DNA of 64,000 nt from Bryum argenteum. Taxonomy: Eukaryota > Streptophyta > Bryopsida > Bryales > Bryaceae. Position 1 is the first letter of the stretch. Each line of letters starts with the position of its first letter. The notes under the pieces were generated by a model. That model was not told where the DNA came from. It did no database searches and worked only from the letters and a program-made list of their open reading frames with translations. The translations under genes were made by a program, and so were the position numbers. Shown here one piece after another: positions 1-11,721 of this stretch. Location of the stretch: the NCBI GenBank assembly GCA_037043015.1, contig CM073326.1, positions 14,330,345 to 14,394,344 of the forward strand. Reading direction: 5' to 3'.

Positions 1-180
1 TTTTCGGGCACCCCATTTTGAATGGCATTTTCGAAATCTTCGATATGCACAATACTCGTGAGTGCTCTAAAATGCACTTCTGCCGCCCGTTAGGATGTCT
101 GCCGTCCATCAGCTTCATATTACATTGTTACGAAAGCTTGTTCGTGAGGGACTGCAGACTTAGGAGGAAATTACTGGATG
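1..180. other. Left flank of the CACTA element
   Basis: Unique-looking DNA ending in the ATG that forms the left target-site duplication (178-180). A 64-codon open frame crosses into the transposon terminus and has no recognisable motif, so no gene is called. Confidence 0.5.
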
Positions 181-210
181 CACTACGGCAGAATACTACA
201 CTTCATGACT
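181..210 (+). repeat. Left terminal inverted repeat of CACTA element
   Basis: Starts CACTACGGCAGAAT and matches the reverse complement of 16451-16480 at 28 of 30 positions. It is preceded by the target duplication ATG. Confidence 0.95.
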
Positions 211-1010
211 AGCGTTTATGACTGTGCAGAGTCATAAAATCCAAAAATATGACTACAATGGGTCTATCATCACATGGCGCGCGCGGTGACAGTGTCTAGT
301 AGTTACCGACGAGTCGCTTCAGACAGCCTGTCATATAAATAAATACGCCTTGAAACGTATACTTAGGGCCAATGTACGTGCCACATCAGCGTTTTCGCCC
401 CCATTTTGACCCACCTGTTGACTACGACTTTTCTTGACCTGCCCGGGCAGCTGAGCCTAAAATCCAACATGGCATGTGACTATGGCGAGTCACAATTTTC
501 TTCGACGTGGATTATGACTCTATTGAGTCGTATTTTTTTTGACGATAAGCGGCGCTACGTGGAATATATTTGCTTCGTCATATTATAGGTCGACGTGGAA
601 TGTGACTCTTTGCGGTCATGTTTTTGTCATAATGTGGAGTACGTGAAATGTGGGTGCCTGTCACATTTTGAGACTATGGTGGAATATGACTCTATGGAGT
701 CATATTGTGTGTGATAATGTTGGTCATGATATTTAGGCTGACGTCGAATATGACTTTGTTTAGTCGTATTTGGGCCGATGAAAAGCCTTGATTCGGGATT
801 GTTGTAACTTTCGTAGTCAATTAGTCATGTTTCTAAGAACGTGTTTGTAATTCAATTTTTGAGCAAGAGAGATGGTGGTTTTAGTCACAATGTCGGTTTT
901 GGTAAGAACATATTACCACTCAGAGTATTTTGTGACACTCATATGACTCTAGCCGCATAACATCATAGAGTCATATGGTGAGGCACACGGAGCCACATCA
1001 CTAGGATTGT
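211..1010. repeat. Left subterminal repeat array (TATGACT/AGTCATA)
   Basis: About 800 bp with many copies of TATGACT and its inverse AGTCATA, often as short palindromic pairs around 5-8 bases (for example near 230, 505, 675 and 960). CACTA transposons typically carry such motifs as binding sites for an element-encoded protein. No coding region is seen here. Confidence 0.8.
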
Positions 1011-1324
1011 ATACACGCTTTGTGTTATATTCACATGACAGCGTTGTGTGATATTCTTATCACTCACAGTTGTAGACTACAGTCATGTCGTCTTTTTCAT
1101 TACATGCAAGCATGGGCACAATGTAGTCATATGCAATGGGATGCATCACGTACAAAAAACATTGGAGAATGTTGGATAAATGCGACAAAAGGCTAAATTT
1201 TGTATTTAGTCCTGAAATTCTACATACAATACCAATCTGCGTAGAAAGTCGCAACACACTTAGTATCTAGCATAAGTCAGCACCAACACTTTGAAGTTAT
1301 TGAAAGTGTCTTACATAATATAGA

Positions 1325-4300
1325 TTAGGTTGCCTTCAGCGCAGATACGGGCCACTTCGTAATGGAGTTTAGTACATCTCCCAAGCGTTGCATTGGTGGA
1401 TCATCGTCATTGTTAGGATCGAACAAATACAGCGTTTCCGATCCTGGTACAAGCGATGAAATCAACACTGAAGCATTGCCCTCCTCAATCATCCTGCCAT
1501 GCATCGTGCCTCCTGCAAGGCTCACAATTGAGCCATGAGCAACCACTTTGTCAGTGGACTCGTAATTATCGTCAAAATCCATGACGGCCACCTTTGAATG
1601 TGGTGCCAACGTAGTTGGTGCCACCTCCACCAACATCTCCTCGGCGCTAGAGTCCTGTATAAAGAATTGAAAGGTCCACCATATTAATGACTACTAATCG
1701 CAACTAACCGTTTTGAAGCACAAAAACCAATGAATAGGATGGAAAAGAAATGATGAGAGAGCTTGCATGGTTTCCAATTATGGGGTATGAAGCGGTCATG
1801 GACCTACCGGCTTCCGTGGTATCGCAGCCAGGCGGATTTTCTCGCCCGAGTATTCCACGCAATATTCCATGTCCGATGTGTTACGCGCTAAGGCTTCAAA
1901 TGGCTCTATCAGACGGGTGAGATAGTCGTCATTTGGCTCTAATGGGTTCCATCGTGGACAAATGAAGACATTGGATGGAGGGGACTCATTCGTTGCGGTT
2001 GCATCGCAATCGAATTGAAGGCATCGAGACGCAATGGCTGAAGATATTGGGACTGCACTAAAGAAATCATTGAGATTTCTTTTCGTACCGCTAAATTCCT
2101 TTCCCCACAAAAACTCCACTTTATCCTTGTGGAGTTCCCCAAGAACTTAGCTACAACCTCTAGTAGACTATGCTCAATAGGGGACCATATCCCCACATCA
2201 AAACGAGTACACAACATGGACAAGAAAGGGCCACAATCAACCCTTTTCTTGATTTTCACCTGGTGGTCTTTATCGAAGTGGACCACTAGATCTGCACCCC
2301 ACTCTTGCCTATCGTGTAGTGGCTTGATGTCACATAAAAGCCCTACAACGTTCAAAACGATCACCTTTCTACGCAAATTATCAGAAAGGCTTACCGGTGG
2401 ACATTTCCCTCCGCCTCTAGCCTTCTTCTTCTTTGCAGGACTACTTCCTTTGTCTGCTCGCTTCTTCTTTAGTGCAGGCTCCTCCTGCCTCTCTTCGTCA
2501 TCCTTTGAGCACCACATCAATAACATATGGTCAAACAGTGATTTTCCACAAACAAATATTTTCCACACCTGTTTGTATAAGAAAACTATGTGATACGATG
2601 TTCCACTGCGTTTATGACTAATATGTGTTATATTTTGTGCAATAGTGACTACTTCATGTCACATTAATGATGTACATTACTGATGCCTGTGACATTCATA
2701 TAATATTACTGATATGTGTCACATTCCCCGGGTACGTTACTGATTTGTGTCACATTCTCTAGGCATATCACTGACTTGTGTCACATTCCCTTGGTACGTT
2801 ACTGATTTGTGTCACACTGTCTAGGCATATCACTGACTTGTGTCACATTCCCTAAATATATGACTGATCCCTGTCACATACGTTGGGTAAATGTATGACT
2901 GATCCCTGTCACAATCGTTGATTACATAGCTTTTCTCTGTTGCAGAAAATCAACACTTATTCTACAAGCGAGTGCAAGGGTACCTTGTCCTTTGCAGTTG
3001 CGCGGCGCGTGGTACGACCTTTGGAGTCCTCCTTGAGCTTCTCAACCTTTCCCTTCCTCTTCTTCGGTGATTTTTTATCCTTCTTTATGTATACTTGGGT
3101 TGCAACGGGTTCTGAGAGGCGGTCCGAATTTGCATTTTCCTCAAAGTTTATGGCAGTGTTTGCAGCAAGTTTCACCGATTTCACACATTCACCGCCCCAC
3201 GATCCTTTGGACTTCATGGTAGCCTCCTCCTCCTGATACAGTAGAGAAAAGTGAGGAAAACATGCACTATGAATGATTCACCAACCATTTATTACCTTGA
3301 TTGACTCATTGAAGTAGATTTGGTATGTGTTGAAGGCATACATGTGAACCTCCTTTAGCTACCTTGTGGCCAGTTACGTGGACTTCCGTATTCTTGGCAG
3401 TTTCGCATCTGTCCCACACCGGGTCTATGATTTCCGTAGATACAACCGGCAGTTCCGCGGCTTTTAGGTGGGCCTCCTCCAATCCCATGTGGTACACTTT
3501 TGAGGGTGAGGCTGTAGTCGATGGCAGCCGTTGCTTCCGGAATTCGAGTAGCAGCTCTTTGAGGCTATTTTTCACGTCTTCTAACTCGCCTTTGACGTCT
3601 TGTATATGTGCCTCCACTTCGCTCCTTAAAGCTTGCACACCTCGTAAAGAGGACCCGACGCCTTTTGAAGTAGATGACTGGGGGCGACTGGATTTCCCCG
3701 GTGTCATAAGCTCCGCTTCGACTTCTAATTGTGTTGGAGGCCGATCCAACTGCACAGCCTGTAACAAACACAAAATATGACTAACATCAATTATTATTTC
3801 TAGAAAATATGACTAACATCAGTTATTATTTCTAGAAAATATGACTAACATCAGTTATTATTTCTAGAAAATATGACTAACATCAGTTATTATTTCTAGA
3901 AAATATGACTAACATCAGTTATTATTTCTAGAAAATATGACTAACATCAGTTATTATTTCTAGAAAATATGACTAACATCAGTTATTATTTCTAGAAAAT
4001 ATGACTAACATCAGTTATTATTTCTAGAAAATATGACTAACATCAGTTATTATTTCTAGAAAATATGACTAACATCAGTTATTATTTCTAGAAAATCTCA
4101 TTGTCTGTAGTCAAAAACCAAGAATTAAAACAGAAATGATCAGAATTTGGGGAGCGTGGCTTACAAGTCGAGATCTCACTTCCCCTTCAGACCTGCCGGA
4201 GTGTGACACATTCTGCAAAACCCTTCTGACACACCTCATACGTTTTGTCTCCGCTATCTTGTCCTCCCTTGCTATGAGCTTCTTGAAGTTCTCCTCGTGT

Positions 4301-7300
4301 TCTTTTTTCACGTAGCCTGGTAGAGGGTAGCCCTTATCAAGCAGCTTCTTCATGTTTGACCTCCTCGTCTGCTGATTGTTGACGCAGATTCTTGGAAGAA
4401 CACGTGCTCCGGAACATCACCCAACCCACCCCGATATTCAAAGCTGCGAGGCCAAATTGTCCTTGATTTGCGGGGAGAGCAAGACTCGTGAATGCACTTT
4501 GAAGTTGTCCTCGCTCCGGTCAAGTCTCGAGAATGGCCCCGAAGTTTCGTTAGCCAATCGGTCCTACGTGATCTCAGAGGGTACCCAAAGATCATCAACT
4601 TCAACCCATAATGCCGGCTCCGTCTCTGGCCGATCTCTTCATGTTACGCCTCAAACCCTTCAACTTGGACCGACGGTGTGGCGATGATGCAATATTCCTA
4701 ACCTTTTTCGTAATTCAAGAGGATCCGCACCTTCTCGCGCCATCCGCCGTAACCCCAAGTTCACGTAATTCGATCTCGTCCATGACTTACGCATCGCTCG
4801 GGTGGTGCCTCCTCCTCTTCATCTTGATGTAGTTGTCTTGCTCAACCTCCTCTTGTGCTTGGATCGAGGGATGGTCTCATCGTCACCGTCGGTCATGCTC
4901 CTCAACAGTGTCGAAGAAGCCATTTTGCTCTTCTTTCGACAAAATCGCGCAGTCCAGGGCCTGGGCTTATCAATAGAATGACGTAGGACCTACAAGAAGA
5001 ACATTAGATAGAATTAAGGGATCGCCTACAGTTAATGATTTATTACCTAGTCAATATGACTAAAACCAGTTATTTTTATTCATTTATGATTGCTGGTAGT
5101 CATATTTACAGCAACATCACTACAACCAGTCATATTTTATAGTCAACAACATCACTACAAGTAGTCATTATCATTATTCATTTATGATTGCTGGTAGTCA
5201 TATTTACAGCAACATCACTACAACCAGTCATATTTTATAGTCAACAACATCACTACAAGTAGTCATTATCAAATTTCTTTTTCATAATGAAATTGTTTCC
5301 TAGTTATAGAACAATTAGTATTAGGACTTTGATTATGTTAAGGGTGTTTTACAATACAGACTATGAAGATTGGTCATTTGCTCTAAAATTTGATATAGAA
5401 AGCGTTGTAAGTTTGACTTTACACTATCTCAAAGAAGAAAGAATGATTACTAAGTTTGAAGTCCCTAAATTATACATATTTTCTAAATCAGAAAATGTTC
5501 CTCGATGGCTCGGTCTAAGTTGAGTCTTTTAATTTTATTATCACGACATATACATGGACATTGCAGAATTCTAAGGCACCAGAGAGACCAGAAAAACTAA
5601 GAAGCATTAGTCATATTGTTGTACAAGTATATCTGAATAAAGTAGAAGAGTTACAATTTGACGGTTTGACATTCTAAGTTTCATCTAGGCAAATTACATG
5701 AAACAACAAGGCACAGTGTTTGGCAACTTGCCTTTTGTTGCTTTGTTTGTAACTGCTCTTCAATAAGTTCCTCCTCACTGTTGTCATCTTCGCTGCTCTC
5801 TCCCTCTGAAAGCCGCCTCCTTTGCGTTGATCGAGTGCGCGACGGCTTCAAAGTCGAAAGTCCTTCCATTGGCAAGGTATGGCTGCTCTCAACAACATGC
5901 GCAATCTCAACCGAAGTCATTTCTAAGATCGGCAAAGTAATGACAGGGAAACAAGCAATAGTTCGAAAAACTTCAATTTGTTTATTATCCGATAGGTTAG
6001 CAATGTCTCTTATCACTTTTCCAACAAGATTAGCCATATCCACAGAATTTATGACTACTCCAAGTCACTGCTGGAGCTTAATGTGACTACAGGAAGTCAC
6101 AATCTCTGCACATACAACGCCACGGTCTCACAATACTCATTACAACTTCAAGTACTTTCATCTCTAAGCCTCTCTACAACTATAGCCAACACAAACTGAA
6201 AAAATCAGAGTTCTAATCAACTACACAAATGTAATACACAATAGTCTCAAACGATCAAGGAATACAACGAACAAAAAATGACCGATATCTGCCATATGTG
6301 CTCTGTCAAGGACCAGGAACTGTGCAGTAATCTCCGTCAACAGAGAATGGTTCGACACAGTCAAAGAATGCGGCACAATCTCAAACAGACTGAGTCACAA
6401 CTTCCAACAAAATTGATATCAAGCGCAACACAGTGCCGCCACAGAGGATCAAACTTTCTTATGATCCCTATCGATCACCTACCTCATCAAACAAGTTAGA
6501 ATGAAACTGTTGGAGCTAGCTACGCATTCTTGGAAACTACAATTATTACACCCAGAAATTTAATACATGACGATATCAACTTTAGGCATACACGAAGGAC
6601 GAAGACCTATACATGACCTCACTGAGAGATTCTTAGTCACTAATTTCAACTTCCGTTACCATCCAAAATTGACATCAAGCACAACAAAGATGATTGCGCA
6701 GTGCCGCCACAGAGTATCGAACTTTCTCGCATCGATCACTAACCCCATCAACCAGTTGGAACGAAAATAGTGGAGCTTGCCTCGCATTCTGAAACACACC
6801 CAAAAATTCTTCACAGAACGATGTCGACCGCTGCATAATTAACTCAGTTCTAGACATACATAACTCGATGACAGAGATTTTTAATCGCTGCTTACAGCAA
6901 GCACAACACAGAACATTCGAATAGTACCGCGACAGAGTATCAAACTTTCACGAAACTCCCATCGATCACCTAGTACCCTGTCAACAAGTTAGGATAAAAA
7001 TGTTGGAGCTAGCTACGTACGCCGCCCAACACTCCCAGAATTTCATGACCCTATGACCAATTCAGCTATACATTACCCTCTTGAATGAAGAAACGACATC
7101 AAATGCCTGCCACTGTGCAAGTCCAAGTAATGAATGTACACACAGGTCCAATGAACAGTTTCACTTTCAGTCACGTGCACATTTAAAAACCCAACTGGAA
7201 AGCATGTTCGAGATTCCGCTTCGAAATTCCCTGCTTTCCCAGAATTGGGCCCATCACAGATGCACAATGCACGGCACACCTCACAGCTTCATTTACAGTA

Positions 7301-9385
7301 TAATCCAGGCATCTGACTCACATTCCCTGCAACTGATTCCCTGTTCTAAGATTGACCTCCTGCTTTGCTACGCCCACCTCGAATCACGAACTAGCTACTG
7401 AGGCAAATACAATCACCTCGACAGCACCGACTTGATCAAGTGTGGAAGCTAGCCTCATAGAACCAGGATTCTCAGATCTCAACTCTGCAGGCTCCGGGTT
7501 CTGAAGGTTTGGACACTTTTATTCGACGACTAGGGAAATTTCCAGGAATTTGGCACTGAACAAGGAGAATTCTTGTATGCAATACACATGATTGTAAAGA
7601 GCTCACTAGCAGGGTAATTGAGCATAACCACGTAGTTCGTGAACATATATATGTTCAATTAACATGCATGCAATGTCACATGCATGAGTACAGATGCTCA
7701 TGCATGTGACATTGCATGCAATATCAAAGTTATAGGTGTGCGCAAGGGGAGTGGTGGAGGCTCACACCGAAGATCGAAACATCACAAATGGGACTTGATT
7801 CGAGGTCTGTCTCACCATTGTGCTCACAATGTGCAATGCAGCATCACAAATGGGCCTTAGAGATTGCAAGGGAGAAGAGGAAGCTCAATGTCTAGGAGAA
7901 AAGAATTGGATTAATCCGTGGTATCAAGCTTACAAAGGGTTGTGTACAGTGTCAGGACAGCCGCCCGATTAGAGAGAGACACGCATTAGCGTGCAGCTCA
8001 TGGCTCAGAAGATCATCTTATCGATCAGAAAGCTTAGAATCTAGGGTTCGATCGAACCGATCAGGAGGATTTAGACTTACAGTTTGATCAATCGCTCGGG
8101 ACCGTTTTGTATGAAGCATTAGATCGATTGAGAGACTGTTGAGCCGAGCTCTGTAGTCGTGGCCTGGATACCTGCAGCTAAGTCACCATAACAATGTTTG
8201 AAAAGTAATCTCATAGTTTGCTAATCGGTTGAGTGGTTCCGATTCCTCGGAGCTCATACCGTCCCAAAAACCTCGCAATTTATCCTCCAGCTATTCTCAA
8301 AGAGGGAAACAAAGCGGACTCTTCCCGAAAGTGGACACAATGTACCCTGAGGGAATTGGCGAGAAGAAAGAGCGTTAGAGGTTGACAACAAGCTCCGACG
8401 AAAACATGCCGACAACAGCGCAAACCTACGCCCAAAACAGCCAGCCAGCCGAAGGCCAGGCAACTCGCGCTCCAAAATGCATGCCCGCGGAACATCCCGG
8501 TGAGCGGCACCACCACTGAATTTCCCGGTCTTTGGCCGAAGGTGCACAGGCCGCGGACCGCGACAAGGAGCCCAACGGAGTCCAAGAAGGCCTCCCATGG
8601 CGTCCTACATGGCCCATGGTGTCTCTCAATAATGTTGCGAACGCAGTGCCCGCCCAATCAAAGTGGAGAATACCCGGATTCACAAAACTTGCTTCGACTG
8701 ATTTGGTTGCTACTGAATCGATACTTTTGCTACTGAATCGATACTTCGTTTCCTCGCATCGAACTGATACCTAGTACCTGAGATCGTTTTGGTTGCTACT
8801 GAATCGATACTTCGATTTGGTGCTTGATCGATCGGTGATTGATCGATGCATCGAAGAGGACGAGGACGCCCGAGGCATGAAGGACGACTCTGTGGACAAA
8901 ACCCTAAATGGTAATCAATGCATCAAACCCTAATTAATGCATGAAAATCAACCTGAGGAGGGCACTACCGTCGGTGAGGAGGTGAGGAGAACGCTTGAAT
9001 GCGTCGGTGAGGACTAAGGAGCACGATCACCGAGATCACCTCTTCCCGAAGCAGCGAGTGCAAGGGTACCGGTCTGGGGCGACAGGCCGGCCAGGAGTGA
9101 GGAGCTGAATGCAGCCTCGAAGAGGAGGGCGCCCGAGTTCCCGCGGAGTGGCTTAGTAGCAGCACGCAAAGCAGCACTTTGCCCTTACATTCGAAGCTCT
9201 ACTTCGGAGTGGAATCAAGAGGCAGGCAAGAGGCGCAAAAATTTCACTCACCTCTTGTTTTGGGGTTTCTTGAAGCCCGTTGTTGCACGTGGAGACACAG
9301 GCAAGCCTAAACCACGCATCACCTCCTTGTTTTTGGCAATCCTGTCGTTTCTAAGCTTCTCGTAATTAGATTCATCAGACGCCAT
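1325..9385 (-). CDS. Second gene of the CACTA element, multi-exon, minus strand (exon map partial)
   Basis: Several minus-strand coding blocks have matching splice sites. The probable first exon is 9252-9385. Later blocks lie near 4160-4353, 3364-3760 (coiled-coil-like, E/K/L-rich), 2984-3233 (very lysine-rich), 2393-2565 (two basic clusters), 1796-2370 and 1325-1636. Acceptors ending CAG or ACAG precede the blocks at about 3760, 3233 and 2565. The last block has the pattern of a plant-TE DUF8039-like domain (VAHGSIVS, HGR, LGDVLNS, KWP), a family often found in the accessory gene of CACTA elements. The role is probably that of the second CACTA protein (TnpA-like DNA binding), by position only. 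No Ulp1 protease triad was recognised. The full exon chain between 4.4 and 9.2 kb is not resolved, and the unit may contain breaks. Confidence 0.5.
2640..2935. repeat. Degenerate tandem repeat (TGTGTCACATTC core)
   Basis: About nine imperfect units of roughly 32-34 bp share a core like ACTGATTTGTGTCACATTC, with drift to GATCCCTGTCACA at the right end. It lies in an intron-like gap of the minus-strand CACTA gene. Confidence 0.75.
3777..4096. repeat. Minisatellite, 10 x 32 bp, near-perfect
   Basis: Ten head-to-tail 32-bp units start at 3777, 3809 and so on. All are identical except one base in the first unit. Each contains ATGACTAACATCAG, which includes the subterminal TATGACT motif of the element. 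The array lies between two coding blocks of the minus-strand gene, so it is probably intronic. The near identity points to recent expansion. Confidence 0.95.
5078..5273. repeat. Tandem duplication, 2 x 98 bp
   Basis: Two adjacent 98-bp units (5078-5175 and 5176-5273) are almost identical and contain several AGTCATA motifs. No coding content. Confidence 0.9.
5681..6043 (-). CDS. Possible exon of the minus-strand CACTA gene (acidic tail)
   Basis: An open frame of 120 codons contains a basic stretch (SRTRSTQRRR) followed by an acidic run (EGESSEDDNSEEELIEEQL). It is a plausible internal exon of the minus-strand unit, because it lies between the probable first exon and the 4.35-kb block on the same strand. 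No domain is recognised and splice borders are not clear. It could be chance. Confidence 0.3.
   Translation of the reverse strand: MDMANLVGKVIRDIANLSDNKQIEVFRTIACFPVITLPILEMTSVEIAHVVESSHTLPMEGLSTLKPSRTRSTQRRRLSEGESSEDDNSEEELIEEQLQTKQQKASCQTLCLVVSCNLPR
6290..7020. repeat. Three degenerate copies of a ~130-bp repeat
   Basis: Related blocks near 6420-6540, 6685-6810 and 6905-7020 share the order CAGTGCCGCCACAGAG, then CAAACTTTC, then CGATCACCTA, then GTTGGAGCTAGCTACG. They are spaced about 230-260 bp apart and lie in noncoding DNA of the CACTA element. Confidence 0.7.
7641..7720. repeat. Perfect 24-bp inverted repeat beside a 16-bp palindrome
   Basis: 7665-7688 and 7697-7720 are perfect reverse complements with an 8-base loop. 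Just upstream, 7641-7656 is the perfect palindrome GAACATATATATGTTC. Together they could form a strong hairpin or cruciform. It lies in noncoding CACTA DNA between the two gene units. Confidence 0.85.
8705..8814. repeat. Short direct repeats (TTGCTACTGAATCGATACTT)
   Basis: Two adjacent 20-bp copies (8705-8744) and a third near 8793-8812, inside the CACTA element. The rest of 7.7-9.2 kb holds only overlapping open frames without motifs, and no gene is called there. Confidence 0.8.
9252..9385 (-). CDS. Probable first coding exon of the minus-strand CACTA gene
   Basis: On the minus strand an ATG at 9385-9383 opens 44 codons beginning MASDESNYEKLRNDRIAKNK and followed by EVMRGLGLP. The exon ends at a consensus donor GTGAGT (9251-9246). 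The pattern YEKLRxxRIxxNKxxxxxLGL resembles the N-termini of plant transposon-associated and B3-type proteins. It is too short for the usual ORF cutoffs. The next exon was not located with certainty. Confidence 0.5.
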
Positions 9386-10550
9386 CAAGCCTGGTCACAA
9401 TCATCGCCCGTGAGAAACGCACGATTGCACTCGAGAAAGGTTGTTACTATGAGCTAGGGTTCCTGTGTGTGTCACGTCGCCCTTGTCAACCGAAGTTGAC
9501 CGGACTCTGCCGACTAGCACATGGGTTACAGGCTCTAGTTAGGGTATGCACGCCTTGATCATTTGCTTGTATTTTGTTATGTGCTCGTGTCATTCACATT
9601 TATTTGGTTACAAACTTGAGTTATCACCCCATGTTTCTCGCCTCCCATGTACCAAGACCTTTGTCATTGTAGTAACTTACCACTTGCTCGACCTAATGTA
9701 TTTTTCATGTCATGTATCCCTTCCCAATTCTCTCATCCTCATGTGAAATAAAGGTTAAAAATTGCTTTTTGTTGTCAAAACTACTTTCCACTATGTACTT
9801 GTACTATGTGATGGCAACCTACAGTAGAAGCGCAACATGCGAGGTCATACTTAGTGAAAGCAAATGTCATAGGGGATTTTAGAGTTTATTGTGATCCGTG
9901 AGTTTGAAACATAGTAAGTGAGTTTGAAACATAGTAAGGTGTGGAGAGCCTTGTCCGAAACGGGTGTTTTCAACTTAGATAGACCAGCCTCTCATATAGG
10001 TCAAAATTTCAATGAAAGTACTAGCACGTGACAATAGTTAATAAAAAAATTCAAGGGTTGGAATTTGGTAACAGAGATCGAAGTTCTCCATTCTTGTATG
10101 GAATTTGTATTAATTTTGTTGTTAAGGCTAGAGTCAATTTGTAGAAGTAACAAGGGTGCCTTATATAGAAAAATAAGAAGCATTAATCATATTGTTGTAC
10201 AAGTATATCTAATAAAGTAGAGGATTTACAATATAGTTCAAAAAAGCTAATTACATGGTTAAAGATGGTTCGAATCTTGGTTATAGATTCTCTAAGTTTT
10301 ATGACAACTACCAGTCACGTATGTGGTATTTGGAAGTCATATAACACCCTCATGTCATTTGCATCACTATCGCTTGTAATAAATATGGTCGTTTTTTTCT
10401 CTTACATGACTTTCTAAGTCCGGTGATATTTTGTTGCACAAAGGTATGCGGATCTCAGATCTCATGTGGCATGCAATGTGGTGCGTAATTGTATTGTCAT
10501 AGCCTCAAAGAGCTCCTTGTCCCCCGAACATGTGTTTTGGTTCCTTGCAG
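9386..10550. promoter_or_regulatory. Divergent intergenic region between the two CACTA gene units
   Basis: About 1.1 kb separates the minus-strand first exon from the first recognised plus-strand exon. It has no convincing coding block. By position it should hold the promoters of both units. A ~60-bp sequence at 10167-10227 is a near copy of 5598-5658, a dispersed direct repeat within the element. Confidence 0.4.
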
Positions 10551-10749
10551 ACAATGAAAGAAGGGGAGCTCCAACACTTAAAGCATCTACAATTATGGCA
10601 AGAGGAAGAGATTCAAGCGGATACCTTGCGATTAACGAAATGCCCATGTCCATGCATCGAATGGGCGGGAGGGAAAGTTCTTGATCGGCGACAATTGGAA
10701 GCATCTTCGTAATCGAAAAAGGGACCCGTTTTTACAAAGATCGATCTTG
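10551..10749 (+). CDS. Transposase-associated zinc-motif exon of the CACTA unit (broken)
   Basis: The exon is bounded by an acceptor TTGCAG ending at 10550 and a donor GTAAGT at 10750. It encodes a stretch with CPCPCIEWAGGK. This resembles the CxCxxC region of the transposase-associated domain usually found at the N-terminus of CACTA TNP2 proteins. An in-frame TAA follows shortly after, and the family-like continuation (HLRNRKRDPFLQ) is in another frame, so the exon is frame-shifted. Its donor phase fits the next exon at 10846. Confidence 0.5.
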
Positions 10750-10845
10750 GTAAGTGATTGCAACCAACGAGTCATTCTAAATTAAAGCGATGTGGTTCTA
10801 TGTACGATTGTAGACTTTAAACGTTTGTGTACCCAAATTATGTAG

Positions 10846-11480
10846 GCTCGGTGGCGACCCATTGTCAGATCAGCATGTTTGAAATCACTGAGAACATTCT
10901 TAAGTCAAAAAGAGTCCTCCGATCACGCCATATCCACGTCTACATCCGCAAGATCCGGTCGTTTGCGACCATTGGCGTTCAAATGTGTACTGACGGACAA
11001 TGGTGCGACGGACCCATTCCAAAGCTAACACGATTCTCATATTGGAAAAGAGATTGGGAAGTGAAGGTGTCCAAATTTGGCTTCATGGGTTGGGGTCTGT
11101 TTGCAATGCAACCTGCCAAAGAGGGTGAGGAACTGCTTCCTTTCGTCGGACCACAATACACCTCCGCGGAATACAAAACATTGAGCAAGGCACATCCTCG
11201 GATGAAGTCGTACGTGATGCTTGCGGAGTCCGACTTGTACATTGACGGAGATGTACTGAAAGGGAATGTAGCTGGATTTATTAATAGTTCCATTGGGCGC
11301 AGTGAGATAGGAAATGTTGTGTGGGAGTATCGCATGTTTCCTAAACCGTGGAACACTTTGGAATGGGGATATGTGATTACCATAGCAACAAGGGACATCA
11401 AGGCAGGAGAAGAACTCTACGCACATTACTCCCTGCAGCAAGGCAACATTGGCAAACGAGTAAATGTAATGAAAGACTAG
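10846..11480 (+). CDS. SET-domain protein encoded within the CACTA element
   Basis: The open frame ends at 11480. It probably starts at the acceptor TATGTAG (10846); the frame is open from 10827 but has no ATG there. Visible SET features in order are GWGLFA after a VKVSKFGF lead-in, KEGEELLPFVGP, a YID turn, GNVAGFINSS in place of the usual GNxxRFxNHSC, and the C-terminal ATRDIKAGEELYAHYS with the conserved tyrosine. SET proteins are mostly S-adenosylmethionine-dependent lysine methyltransferases. Here the NHSC asparagine is kept but H and C are replaced, so activity is uncertain. It lies on the same strand as TNP2, between the zinc-motif exon and TNP2, and within the mapped element ends. It may be a captured host gene piece or an established part of the element. 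Confidence 0.75.
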
Positions 11481-11721
11481 TTGAGGCTTGAACGGCAGAA
11501 TTATAATCGTTGTATGTCCATGACTAGTATATTACTTATAGTATGACCAATATATTAGTCAAATCTTTTTTGAAGATGACTATAGACAGTCACTATTCCC
11601 TATTGTAATGTGATTACTGTTAGTCATATTTTGCACACCACGCATTCAATGAGTACTTTCCTTGCGTGAACAACACTTAACAACATGGATACACTTGTCA
11701 TGCACGTGGATGGGTTTGCAG

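Noticed and set aside
1796-2568. Ulp1-type protease in the minus-strand CACTA gene
   Set aside because: A VDCG string is present but the spaced H, D, Q and C catalytic pattern is not visible.
8254-8774. Several overlapping open frames on both strands inside the CACTA element
   Set aside because: They overlap one another, lack motifs and sit in a GC-rich patch where long chance frames are expected.
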